Positions 11,170-22,555 of a stretch of DNA of 64,000 bases are shown piece after piece. Position 1 is the stretch's first letter. Each line of letters opens with the position of its first letter. Source of the stretch: Leucaena leucocephala (Eukaryota > Streptophyta > Magnoliopsida > Fabales > Fabaceae); contig CM073545.1 in assembly GCA_037074615.1 (NCBI GenBank), positions 13,844,001 to 13,908,000 on the forward strand, given 5' to 3'. Below the pieces are notes generated by a model. The model was not told where the DNA came from, did no database searches, and was given only the letters and a program-made list of their open reading frames with translations. Made by a program: the position numbers and the translations under genes.

Positions 11170-12116
11170 TTAACAATAATTTTAAAGGTAAACGTACACT
11201 TAATATTTTAAATTAATTTTATAAAATTAATTAATATCCTAAAATATTTATAAATATAATTAATATCCTAAGATATTTTATTAAGTGTAATTTCACCATT
11301 ACATTTGACAGAAGAAACAGACGTTTCCCATGAAAGATAAATATTTTTTTGAAAAAAAAAAATAACTTGTAAAAACATACCTCCTTTGGCAGATCTTCTC
11401 ACCGCTGATGAGCTGCTCCATCTCCATCTGAAAGATTAACGTTGGAAAGCTTCTGTCCAATCAAGCTTCAGAGCCCTTCTAGCTTCACGCCATCCAGCCA
11501 TTTGCTAAAACTAAGCTTCACGTTGTTTCACCCCACCACCGGCAACGACAACGGCACACAACCCACTCACCACCGCTGGGACCACCGTGCACAAACCTGA
11601 GAGCGATGAGCGCCAATGGTGGCTTCGATCTCGTCTCTACCTGCTCTCATTTTCCTCCCTCTCCCTCAATGGCTTCGATCTGGTGGTTGAAGGCTTGGTA
11701 AAGCAATCACTTTCTAGTCATTTATGAATATACATATATATATACACACACGCACACCTTGTTTCAAGAAGGGCCTGATATTAATGGTTTGATTATCAGC
11801 AAAGAAGGCTCTGTTGGAGTATCTCATGAAACAATCAGCATCATAAGTCTTAGCAATATCGTCGACGGTAGAGGACGAGCTTGCCGGCAATGGACTCTGA
11901 AATTTGATTGGACAAAAGCTAGCCAATGTTAATCCTTCAGATGGAGTTGGAGATGGTCGTTATGTGAGAAGATCTTCCCAGTCACGCACGCACATGGGTT
12001 TCAGATGGAGATGGAGGTATGTTTTGGAAGACAGGTACCAATTTTAATTATATGTTATTATTTTCTTCAAAAAAAAATACTTATTTTTTATGGGAAACGC
12101 CGTTTCTTAGTATATC
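11170..12116. other. Unit-1-specific block with a long inverted repeat
   Basis: Unit 2 has no counterpart between the positions matching 11,160 and 13,145. The block is more G+C-rich than its surroundings. It holds inverted arms at 11,391-11,476 and 11,892-11,975, and a minus-strand frame at 11,926-11,714 (starting MASFCPIKFQ, possible donor after PFLKQ) that I do not recognise. It could be a captured gene fragment carried by a transposon. Confidence 0.4.
11391..11975. repeat. Inverted repeat, arms about 85 bp, loop about 415 bp
   Basis: Arm 1 (11,391-11,476) reads agatcttctcac ... ccatctgaaagattaac ... tgtccaatca. The reverse complement of arm 2 (11,892-11,975) reads agatcttctcac ... ccatctgaaggattaac ... 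tgtccaatca. Matches are high apart from a mismatched patch of about 15 bp. A transcript across it would fold into a long hairpin. Confidence 0.75.
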
Positions 12117-12820
12117 CGCGCCCGTTTGGATAGGCTTGAGGAGAGGGGTTTTTAAAAAAAAAATTAGAAATTTAAAAATAAAACTTCTACATAAAATGAT
12201 ATAAAAAAAAATGATTCTAAATAAATATGTATTTAAATAGTTATTACTAAAAAAAAATTTATGATTGATAATTTATTAAAAAATATATGAGATAATTATA
12301 AAAAAATTAGACCAACCCATGTGGGTTTTTTCCTCTTCTTCCACAGTTCACCTTTGCAACGACGACCATGGAGTTGGAGCTATAGATGACAACGATGACG
12401 CTTGACAATGAAGAAGCTGAAGACAACAACAACACCTAACGATGGAGGAGCTAAAGACGAGAAGTAATGACGAATCGCCTGTATGACAACCCAGCGATCT
12501 ACCCTGGCAGCAAACTCTAACAGCGAAGGCATAGTGATAGTGAAGAACCTAAGCAGAAGATGGCAAATGGGAAGAGAGAAAAGAGGAGAGGAGAGAGACG
12601 ATAAAAAAGTAGAGATAAAATTATAAATAAATAGTCTATAAATTTTTTTACTGTTCTAAAAGTTATTCTTAATAATTTATCTAAACTTATAATTTAAAAT
12701 TATGGTTTAGTATAAAAATATTATTAAATAAATATAATTATTTATTTAAAAAAATTAAAAACAATTTTGGATATCCAAAATTGTTTTTAAATCCTAAATT
12801 TTAATTCAATCTAAACACAC
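12117..12820 (+). mobile_element. Tourist-like MITE, copy M1
   Basis: Starts near cccgtttggataggctt and ends near attcaatctaaacac, with related inverted ends. Its outer parts match the family at 30-38 kb. The interior (12,340-12,620) differs from most copies: G+C-rich, with acgacgaccatggag and many gatgac/gaag runs, somewhat like the interiors of M5 and M7. No open frame of note. Absent from unit 2. Confidence 0.6.
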
Positions 12821-14254
12821 ACACACGGATAGAAAAGAAGCTCGGGAAGAATGCATCAGCCGGGGTTTGATGAACCGAGAGTTTCGGGAGATGGGGGGCC
12901 CACTGAACCTGACACAGCTTAGCACGTGAAGTCCTTTCCTTATAACTATGTTAATAATAAAATATAGCAGGGTACATCCTCTCATGTTTTGTTTAATATG
13001 GTATTTTTAAGTATTATTTTTATTAAAATATTTTTATCATCAAATATAGATATTTTTATTTAAATTATTACCCATTTGACACCATGTCGACCCTTAAACC
13101 ATTTTTTCAATCAGTTTAATATTCGGTCCAATTTTATAACTTGTTAAAAACTAGTAGCCACCCTTTCTTCTCTAATCCAACCATCATTTTATTAATTAAT
13201 TTTAATTGAACATAGGAAAACTATTTGAGATTTTATATAAAAAATTTAATTACTATTAAATATTATAAACATCTTGTCAATATCTAAAATTTGTTAATCT
13301 TAAATCTTCAATTATTATTAAAAATTTTAAATAATTATATCTTTTATATGAGATTTTTTAGTAATTCTCTCATTTTTTTTAATGGGAACGCATGACCATA
13401 TGCGTGCTTCTTGGTAGGTGGAATCCATGCCAGCTATATAGCATGCATGTTTTTAAATTTTTAGTTTAATTAAGCGTAGGAAGGTGATTTTTCATTTTTT
13501 AAATCATGATAAAAGTTTATTTTAATGTTTGTGCTACCTACTTTTCTCGGCCAACGTTCCTAGCGTCAATGGTCAATGGTATATTTTATTAGGTTACAGG
13601 CGCTTATTTTATTTTGCCAACAAAAACTAAAAATTAAGTTGCATCTATAGTTGTATCCAAATATGAAATCAATTTTAATTTAATATTAAAAACGTATTAT
13701 TTGTTATCTGTAAATTTAGCATAAAATATGCGACAATTTAGAACGTGGTTGATTTTTAAAGAGTACTACTTTATTGTAATTCTAATCACGACTGTTAGAA
13801 TGTATCTTAACTCTTAAGTATTTAAGTTTATACTTAAGGGTAATTGATAGCTCATCCTACTTATTGGTATCACCTAAAAAGAAGGGAGACTTCGTTCTAC
13901 CCTTAGATCATAGATGAGTCCAACCCCTTTCTAAAAATTATTATATAAAAAAAAATATATCAAAAACATATTCTTAATAAACATTAGAAGCTATTTTAAG
14001 TTCTATTTAAGGGTAGTTAGAGATAAAAAAGATTTAAAAGTTTGAAACTCTGTCATGTTAGAACATAATATTTACGGATCATTGTAATTATTAGAATAGA
14101 TAATTATTCATTTATGTAAGATGGTTTTCTGCATCATTGAGATCTCCTGTATTATTGAGATTTACCCTAATCTTATATATATAAGGATATGGACTGACCT
14201 CACGTTACACACTGAGGCTCAGCTCACACATAAATATTCTCCTCTTTCTTTCTT
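12821..14254. other. A+T-rich spacer with a dispersed repeat
   Basis: No gene seen. Bases 13,770-13,960 are similar to 35,050-35,230 (shared tagatc..aggtgagt-like and taaaaatt..tatataaaaaaaaatat stretches), so a dispersed element is present. From 14,056 a TGTTAGAAC stretch with a TATATATATAAGG box near 14,180 looks like a possible small LTR remnant, but I found no target duplication. Confidence 0.35.
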
Positions 14255-14860
14255 TCAAACCGGGGCAGAAATAGTTACCAAATAACAAAAAGATATGGTG
14301 GGGCAGAAAGTCTTCAACTTCAACTTTTGGTAGCGACAGTAGTGAAAAGTGGACGCTGAAGGTCCCTTTTTTTTTTTTAGGAAAAAAAAGGCTAAATAGG
14401 CATTAGGGAAAAAAACAAGTGTACCATATATCCTTTTTAGTGAAATTTTTTAATATAAAATTTATTTAATTAATTTAATTGTATTAATAAAAATTAATTA
14501 ATTTAAAATTAAGATTAACTCTCAATTAAATTTTATATTAAAAACACGAAGAGAACCGAACAAAAATCAAAAGCAACTTCAATTTCAACAACTTGTCAAC
14601 AAAACGTGAAGCATGAGCAAAAGAAAAGACTTGCTTTTGGGTCAACAGGCATAGCTCAATAATAACCGGAAAAAAAAAATAGATGCCGAGAGTGGGTGTT
14701 GATTAATGTTGGGAATGAGAGTAGCCTCATCAAGTCATAAGTTTTTGAAGAGAGGAGACATAATGAGGTAAACGGATATAGATTTGAGTTTAAAATAAAG
14801 AAAAGAAAGAATAATGGCCTCACGTGTTTAAACGTAGTCAATATATAACATTATAATTTT
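14255..14860. repeat. Conserved upstream block present three times
   Basis: The stretch cttcaacttcaacttttggt (about 14,310) with gtgaagcatgagcaaaagaa (about 14,606) and tgcttttgggtcaacaggc matches 32,310-32,690 upstream of ankyrin copy B. A third, more diverged copy is at 22,330-22,470, just before unit 2 begins. No gene is seen in it. Confidence 0.6.
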
Positions 14861-15600
14861 ATCATTAAATATTTATTTATTAAAAAACAGGTTAGCCCAT
14901 TAACCTCTATTCTTTTGCCTTCAACTTTTGGCATATACAAACTAGTTACTACTAGAAGAAAATATATTTTTTATGATGCTAACTTACGGAAATTATAAAA
15001 AAAAAATACCATAAAAAAAAGTGATAATTTTTTCATAAATAAAATTATTTTTAATACACTTTTTATGAAAGAAAAATTGCCGTTAAAAGTAATCTAATTA
15101 AATTTAAAAAAACTCAGTTAGATTAAAAGTACTACTTACCACGGTGATTTTTCATAAAATCGTCGTCCAAATTTTTTTGATAATTCAAAAATTTTGATCT
15201 GATTATAGTTTTACTTTTATATTTTTATAGCTATTTATTATCCCATTCCTTTGCTCCACAACAACATTTGTTACCTATCTCCATCGTTAATATCATTATC
15301 TGTTATCTTCATCGTCGTTCTCCATCATTTGCTCATTTTTTTTACTTTTCAGTTGTTTGTTATTTATTAATTGTAATACATTATACGAGCTATTATCCTT
15401 GTATTAAAGACTTAAAAGTTTTTTTTTCATTTGCTAATTTTCTATTCATTTCTTCAACTTTACATTCATTTGAATCTCTTTACCATCTTGTCAGAAGGAG
15501 TTTAAAGAGTTTCAATAATAAAAATTTTCTAGATCTGTAACTTTTTTAACAAAATGAATCATGATTTAAATTTTTTAGGGAAATTGTTATAAGTTCTCAA
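14861..15600. other. A+T-rich spacer, nothing recognised
   Basis: Only short frames without family resemblance. Unit 2 differs here: it carries a longer unrelated block at about 34.6-36.7 kb. Confidence 0.5.
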
Positions 15601-16845
15601 AGAAGATATTTAATTATCAATGTTAGAGATATTATGAAAGAAAAGTATGGTTAAGATATTAGTTAAGTTCATGTCTAATCACTTACGTAACTTCTATAAA
15701 TATGGGTCTTAAGTAAGTGATTTAAGTGTGGAATTATATAATTCTCACTAATGAGGAAGGGGATAATTTGAGTTCTTCTCACAAAATTTTGTAAGTTATA
15801 GATTGATTCATAACCCTTTAGTAAGGGTAGATCAATTATGAATCTGATAATGAACTTGTTGCTCTATTGTTAATGAAGATATTTTTCTCCAATTAATATT
15901 ATTAACAATAAAAAAGTCTCAACTAGTATAAATTTGTTGCAAATTCTTTTACTGCAATTTATCATTGTTAGTTTTTAAGTTGTTAATAAAACTTTTGAGT
16001 AATTAAATCTCTTTCTTCAATTTTTCATTATAATTTTCCCAATTTTTAATTGTAAGCGGTACCTATATTTAATGTCCAACAGTATTTTAAATAAAATTGT
16101 TTTCAATAAAAATTATATATATTTATAAAAAAAAAGTAAGTTACAAATAATTAAATACTACTATATTTTACGTAATAAAAAGAAATCATACGAACTTATC
16201 AATGAGTCTTATTAAATCAAAACTTCACAAATATGCAACTCACATTCGCAAATATGGATTACTATTGTTTTACATAATAAAATTGCTTCATTTAGTCTAA
16301 AATCACTACTGTGGGCACCTTTTAAAAAATTACTAATCCATAATATAAGTACTAAAAGCTACAACTATTAATTACTACCTCTTCTAGAAGGTATTTGGGC
16401 ATTCTTATAAAACTCTTGGATAGTTTCAATAAGTATTAGATATCTTTTTATATATGTATAGTGAGGTAGTAAAAAATTTAATAAAATATTAAAATATAAT
16501 ATAATTAATAAGGGTAATATTAAAAATCAGTTAAATTTTATAACAAATTTAATATTTTTAACTATTTTTATTGGTACCTATGAATTAGTTAATTTTTTAT
16601 TTTTATACTATTTATTGGATCTTATTATCAAGTATTCAGTTTCATGGCCACTCTTTCTAGCATAGATGTCCTCTATAAGAATTGAATTCGAGATCTAGAA
16701 AAATCTAATGGGCCCTTACGCTGCTGACCAACTGACTCTATGTAATTCTTTCTTTCCTAAGTGCATGTATCCTCTTATAAGAAGTAACTATGTTTAAAAT
16801 ATTGTTATGCTCTAAATATAAATACTTGGATTTCATATTATAAAA
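15601..16845. other. Duplicated spacer, no gene
   Basis: Matches 36,720-39,120 in unit 2, with two Tourist-like MITEs present only in unit 2 (37,289 and 37,893). The empty site for the first is at about 16,170. No coding sequence is supported. Confidence 0.6.
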
Positions 16846-17548
16846 GGTTAAGGTATGCCTAGTTTCCTAAAGTATTTTCTCATGAGCTCCTAGTGTCATA
16901 AAATAATTTATTGTGCGCCCAATAACCTAGAGTATTTTATTAGATGCGCCCAATACCCTAAAATAATTTGTGGTGTAATTTCACCCTCAAAATATTTTAA
17001 ATAGTGTAATATCATTCACACTAATAGATTCATTAATTTTGACCGTTAAATGATGATTAATCTCCATTTTGACTTAAAAAAATTGACTTACCAAGATGAT
17101 TCATTCAGCTCCCTTAAATTCTTTTACTGTCTATACTTTCATCTTTCTCATTTTCTCTTCTTTATCTATTTATTCTATCTTAGACTCTCTATTTTTCTCT
17201 TCAAGTCTTCATTTTCTTATCACATTTCGATAAAACATATGAAAAGAAGATAAATGTTAATTTTTGTTCTAAAATTTTGAACAATATGAAAATAATGCCA
17301 TTAATTATTTTATTTGCCCATAAATTATTTTATTTGCTGACCGAAAGTATGTAAAGAAAAAAAAATAAAATTAAACAAAATGAAAAGAAGACTGAGAAAT
17401 ATTTTATATTAAACACACATAAAAAATATTTTAAAATATTGAGAGCATTTAAAAAAAATATTTTAAGATATTAAATCTATTATAAATTATTTGACAATAC
17501 TATATCTATCTAAACAAATATTTTAGAATATAGGACACACTTTAACTC
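16846..17548. mobile_element. Mutator-like MITE with 10-bp target duplication
   Basis: A 703-bp element has inverted ends: GGTTAAGGTATGCCTA at the left, and the reverse complement of the right end reads GAGTTAAAGTGTGTCCTA. Similarity continues inward (cctaaagtatttt versus tctaaaatattt). It is flanked by tattataaaa at 16,836-16,845 and 17,549-17,558. Unit 2 keeps the empty site at about 39,117-39,130 (tattataaaagacta). The length of the target duplication and the long inverted ends fit Mutator-like elements. No transposase frame is present, so it is non-autonomous. Confidence 0.75.
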
Positions 17549-17691
17549 TATTATAAAAGACTAACACATTATTTTATTAGACATAACCTGGTTTCTATGG
17601 ATTCTTCTCATCTTTTGAGTTTTGTCCCCTGGTGAATTTTTCTATGCCAGCTCCATGATTTATGTACCCTTTTATCCTATCCAAATTAAAT

Positions 17692-17999
17692 GTTATATTA
17701 TATTAGGTAAAATTTGAATTGTGTCGTGAAAGTGTGATACATTGGAGTAAAGCGTTTTGTCCATTTTTAGGTTAGACTGTATATGTAGTCATTTAATATA
17801 TGAGATTTAATCAACGGGGATTTAATTTTAATAATTTAAATTTAAAATATGTTATATTATATTAGGTAAAATTTGAATTGGATCGTGAAGGTGTGATACA
17901 TTGGAGTAAAGCCTTTTGTCAATTTTTAGGTTAGACTGTATGTCTAGCCGAGATTTAATCAACGGGATTTAGTTTTAATAATTTAAATTTAAAATATAT
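17692..17999. repeat. 159-bp tandem duplication
   Basis: Two direct copies start at 17,692 and 17,851 with gttatattatattaggtaaa, share gtgatacattggagtaaagc, and end in aatttaaatttaaaatat. Differences are few, mostly one indel. The matching stretch of unit 2 (about 39,250) lacks it. Confidence 0.85.
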
Positions 18000-20690
18000 T
18001 TAAATTAAATTATCATCATTTTTATATTTTAATGATATATTTTTAATAGCTATTTACTGACAATAATAAACTCTTGTGAATTTCTATTCTAAATTCACTG
18101 GTTGAAATTACATTCATATCATAATTTTTCTTAAACACTTGAGTTTGACAATCTTAATTAAAAATTGATAAAAATTTAAAATAAAACTGAGAAACTAAAG
18201 TTACTTGATGTTATTTGAAAAAAATAGTTTAAATTAATGTAGTTTTACAATTTAAGACTTTAGAAAGGTGGAATCTATTATTTATAAATAGTTAATTAAT
18301 TTAATGATGAATAAGAGTCAGTTGCAATAAAAATCTAACGTATTCTTCTCTTTAGAATATACGAGTATAATTTTTCTTAAAAGTATTTCCTATTTTTGCT
18401 TATTAAAATACCAATGGGTGAAAAAAAGTTTAGTACAGAACCTCGAAAGGAAACTTCAATATCTAAATTTTGTTGGAAATATAGCATTTCGATAACTTTA
18501 TACGAGTATTTAATTTGTACACATTTAGTTCAATAAGTATACGAAATAGATTCAAAAGAAATTCGAAAGCTCATCATATTTTAACAGATTATTAGTATTC
18601 AAGATAAAAACAATTTCATCATATCTTATTTTAATAAAAATTAACTTATTTAATCAAAACCAAAATTAAGCCTATATTTACCTTCGATTTTTTAACTATA
18701 GAGGGGCATTCTAATCTTTTAATAACATATAGAAACCTAATGAAGAGTCTTGATTTCATTAGGGATTTGTTGAAAATATAGGGCCAAATTTAAAATTTGC
18801 TATTTTAGTTAAATTTAATTGGCATTTTACCCAATAAATTGCCCGTACAAATTATTGATTTTTACTTTTCTTCATTTCTTGCTTATCCACAGATGGTAAA
18901 CTATTGAAGTCGACTTAATTTTCTTTGTTGTAAAGAATATTTAAATCAAACAATCACTTGCACACAAAATTTATTTACTTTAATTTATATCTTTAGTGAA
19001 TTATTTTTAATTTTTATTATTTAGATAATTTCAACTACGGATATCTTTTTCATATATAGATATATATAATATTATTTACATCTTTTCTTATAAGTAGTAA
19101 AACTTATACATTTTATATTTTAAGAAAAAATTAATATTGTTATAATTTTACCTCATTTTTTAACTAAGTCCTTGTATTTTTTATGGGCAAAATTTAGGTC
19201 AAATTCTTTAAATCTATTAAATTAAATTATTTAATTATACTTATTATTTTATTATTATTTATTATTAAAATATGTACGTGCAGTTATAATATTTATCTAT
19301 AAACAATTAAAAAATTTGTATAAACTCTATTAATATAAATTATGGTTTAAAATTTTTTATATATACACTTGTTATTTTAAGCTTGTTATTTTGTTAGTAT
19401 TAGTTATTAAAATATGTGTATGAACTTTAAATTCACCTATAAAGTATGAATATTTATTATTTTACTATTATTAGCTGTTAAAATATATATATACTTATAA
19501 ATTTATATATGAATATTTAATCTAATAGATATAATTAATTTGACATGAACTTTATTTTTATTTTATTGGATCCTTATAGTGTCATCAATTGTATGAGTCT
19601 CTATAGTCTATAGGCATAATTTGTTAATTTATTAATAACAGATAACATAACTTTATATTTTATGTTTAAACGGCTAACAAAAAGATAAAATGGATAAAAT
19701 TATAAACACCTAGAGAAGGATTAAAAGAAACGACCCCACTGTCACGTGTGAAAAAATATAAAAAAGCGCAATATTATAATTATAGAAATATTGGAAGTCC
19801 AAATGGTGTTATTTTTAGACTCCAAGTATTATTTTCTAACCCATAAGTAAAGACTAATTTTTTTATATTTAAAGTTTATTTAGTTTAGCGGTAGGAGCTC
19901 AAATAAACCCGTTTAAAATTAAAAAAAAAATTATTGTAAAATTTATTTAATATATTTAGATAAATTTTTTAAAATCTTGATTAATCGTGATTTCAACTTC
20001 TACCGTACTTTTAACGGAAATGACAAAGGGCTACTTATACAATTTTACGTTTGAAACAATCTCGATAAGTTTGAAACAATCCCGATAAATTTCAGCAATA
20101 AAATTTTTCCCGCTTTCCTTTGTAATAATGATGATGAGTATTATTAAAAAAGAATCATATTTAAATATTCATGTAATTTATTAAATTACATTTAATAATA
20201 ATTATTAATTATAATTCTAGAAATGTTAAAAACTTTATAAAATTGATACTTTTTAATAATTATACATTCATAAGTGATTTTAATAAACAAAATTCACAAA
20301 ATCACTCAAAAAATCGTCATAAATAATTACCAACATGAATAAGACATTCTATCATTCTGTCTTTCTATCTCATCATAATTGGCTAGACAAGTTTAAAAAA
20401 AATTCAAACGTAAATGAATAAGACATTCTATCACCAACATGGCAACATTAGGTAATTTCCTTGTTTGGTATTGGAAAGAACAAAAAAGCAGGTAAAAAAG
20501 AATTAATAACTCTTTCAAATATATTTGTTGGCAAGAAGTTCAATCGAAAATTGCAGCACTCGTTATATCAATAAAATTACAAATTATGACATGAAGAATC
20601 GGTCAAAAATGAAGTGAGAGTCCCACTAGAAGTTCTGGTCATGATGAATAAATTAATTGTACCCTAATCTACCCAACAAAAAAATTAAGA
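18000..20690. other. A+T-rich duplicated spacer
   Basis: Aligns with 39,420-41,880 (for example caatgggtgaaaaaaagttt at 18,412 and 39,674). No gene, RNA gene or clear transposon was recognised in this copy. Unit 2 has a SINE inserted at the site matching about 18,760. Confidence 0.6.
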
Positions 20691-20965
20691 GAAAGAAAAG
20701 CACAAACAATTCCCATCAAGAACTTGAATCAACCAATCAACTGAACTCTGGGACTTGTAAACTGCAATGTCAATCTCCAGCTCTATAATTTCATATCCGG
20801 CAAATGTGGTTTCTCGTATGGTTGGATCCTTCTACAAAATTACAAACACAAGTTACAAAATCTATCACAGGGCATGGATCCGATTTTTGTCAGATAAACA
20901 TTGTTTATATATCTGATTAAAAAAAGTTCAGGAAAAGAATTACCTGCCAAAAATATTGCAAGCGT

Positions 20966-21596
20966 TTATTGCTTTCTTTTATCCTTTGATTTAGATTGTT
21001 GCTGCCCATAATATGCTTTATGCCCAGACAATGAAAACTTAAGATGAGCCACATTTTGCTTTCTCCTGGCTTTTCGAGATAAACTTTTTGTCTCAACATT
21101 TAACTCCTCTGCTGATGCTTTATCGTTGTGCCCCAATCTATCTGATGAAGTTGACTTGCTGGCATCTTCTCCTGATATATATTTTGTTTTTGTTCTTCTT
21201 GTCCGAACGTTTTGAATGAAGGAGATCTTTAGCATTCTTCTTCAGCTCATACTTCTTTTGTTTGCTTAACTTCCATTCCTCCTCCCTATAAGGAGCAAGT
21301 TTTTTCAAGGAAATATATTGATTCAACTCTTTTTCATCCATCATCAGTAATTCTGAGGCGCTCAAGCCAAATCTGTTTGGCGTTGTTTTGTCATACTTGA
21401 ATCTTGTCTTCAAGTCCCCAGTGGTGTCCTCATAATCTAATTTATAATACTCATCCAACATCGCCTGTCTTGCTTTCTCCAACAAAGCTGTTTTTCGCTT
21501 CCTCTTCCGCTTACCTTCCTCGTGGACTTGTTCTTCTTTGTTTTCTTCCTCCTCTTGGAGGTCTTGATCACTGCCATTCTCCATATTTTGTTTCAA
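20966..21596 (-). pseudogene. KRI1: Truncated, frameshifted KRI1 copy (C-terminal part)
   Basis: The minus-strand translation matches roughly the last 210 residues of the unit-2 KRI1 at over 90 percent identity by eye, including FGLSASELLMMDEKELNQY and KKLAPYREEEW, the conserved Kri1 C-terminal domain. Homology starts abruptly at 21,596, so the first two thirds of the gene are missing. A 4-base insertion (gatatatattttg versus gatattttg in unit 2, about 21,174-21,182) shifts the frame after KKNKNKI, separating the end that reads SKSKDKRKQ and stops at 20,966. A spliced 3' UTR exon is also duplicated (starts at 20,831, acceptor ttttgtag). A start inside the new upstream sequence (about 21,620) could give a short product. 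I judge it a pseudogene. Confidence 0.85.
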
Positions 21597-22555
21597 CAAC
21601 ACAAATGCAATCATGAAATGCGACCCACCTAGCTGCAGAAATGATACTCTCTTAAGCAGAGAATGGTTTCTTAACAACTTCTCTCAATTAACCACAAAAA
21701 AAAAAAAAAAAATTTGCATGATAGAATAATCCATCCATAACAGATGCCCACAATATTTATAAACAAAGACAGTAATTTTCGCCCATGTCACGTACCCAAA
21801 TTATAAAACAACCAAGGCGCCAACCAAGAATGTTGAGTCAAAGAAATGGGGTGCGCTGTTACACAAATCAAGAAAATGATGCTTATAAGTATACATGATC
21901 AAGATTAAACATCTTGAAAACAAGAAAATACAGAAAGTAAAAGAAATTATAGAGAGAAAAAAGGCGGATGACAGAAACAACAATAGAATATAGGAGATTT
22001 AGATGGACTGGGAAGAAAACGATTACATGGAAGACCGGTAAGGGCTGCATATTTTTGTGTACATCGATTCCCGCACGGAGGCACCCACTGCTCCGGTAGC
22101 ATTGTTTGGTGGTGGTTGTTGTTCGGAACTTGCAGAGAATTAGGGGGAGAGTCGAGAGAATGAAATTAGGCAGTAATTGAATGAAAAGAGACGGTACATT
22201 ACTCATCGTATGGCAAAAATTGCATTGCATTTAATTGGCATTGGTCCGAACTTCGCGTTCTAGTCTTCTGCGAGTGATTTTAAAAACCAGAACGAAAATA
22301 GATTTTTTTTTTTTTTAAAAAAAAAAAGAATTTCGCAGCAAGATGAGGAGAAGAAAAATTCTGTCCAATCAGCTGAAGCCGCAAAAAGCATAAGCAAACG
22401 AGAAAGACCTGCTTTTGGGGTCAATGGTTAAGACAACTCAATAACCAGAAGGGGACAAAACCTAGGTCCCGCCCTGCTTACGATCTACAGCTAGCGAATG
22501 ATAGAGGTTCATATTACTTTAATTTTTCTGTGTTTTTTATTAAATAAATCCTCTG
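21597..22555. other. Duplication junction with foreign 5' gene end
   Basis: This segment joins the KRI1 stump to unit 2 and is not found elsewhere in the window, except that 22,330-22,470 repeats the block at 14,570-14,690. It contains a first-exon-like piece of another gene (22,027-22,102, minus), an intron-like pyrimidine-rich stretch with acceptor ttctgcag at about 21,633, and poly(A) and poly(T) runs at 21,695 and 22,300. Confidence 0.5.
22027..22102 (-). pseudogene. First-exon fragment of a small conserved plant protein
   Basis: The minus strand reads MLPEQWVPPCGNRCTQKYA then ALTGLP, which I recognise as the N-terminus of an uncharacterised conserved cysteine-rich plant protein (usual form ...CGNQCTHKYAALTQIPWRV). 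After LP the match stops at tgtaatcg, a possible intron donor, and the expected FCKKGC continuation is not found before KRI1 sequence begins. I infer that the promoter and first exon of that gene were brought next to the KRI1 stump at the duplication junction. The simple splice to the acceptor at 21,633 does not preserve the KRI1 frame. The gene identity rests on memory of the family. Confidence 0.5.

Larger units (their letters stand above)
1..21596. repeat. Unit 1 of a tandem segmental duplication
   Basis: Unit 1 aligns in the same order and orientation with about 22,556-42,925. Matching anchors include the first bases of the window with 22,556 onward, the ankyrin gene with 25,388-30,382, the block at 14,255-14,690 with 32,300-32,690, the spacer from 15,610 with 36,720 onward, and the KRI1 3' end with 42,299-42,925. 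The left end lies outside the window. The right end is a sharp break inside KRI1 coding sequence at 21,596. Unit-specific insertions (solo LTR, MITEs, a 2-kb block at 11,170-13,140) interrupt the alignment, so it is a diverged duplication and not an assembly echo. Confidence 0.85.

Noticed and set aside
11714..11926. First exon of a real gene (MASFCPIKFQ...)
   Set aside because: A donor-like site follows, but no further exon or family match was found. Reported only as part of the unit-1-specific block.
14056..14270. Small solo copia LTR
   Set aside because: TGTTAG start and a TATA stretch look right, but no target duplication or matching end was found.
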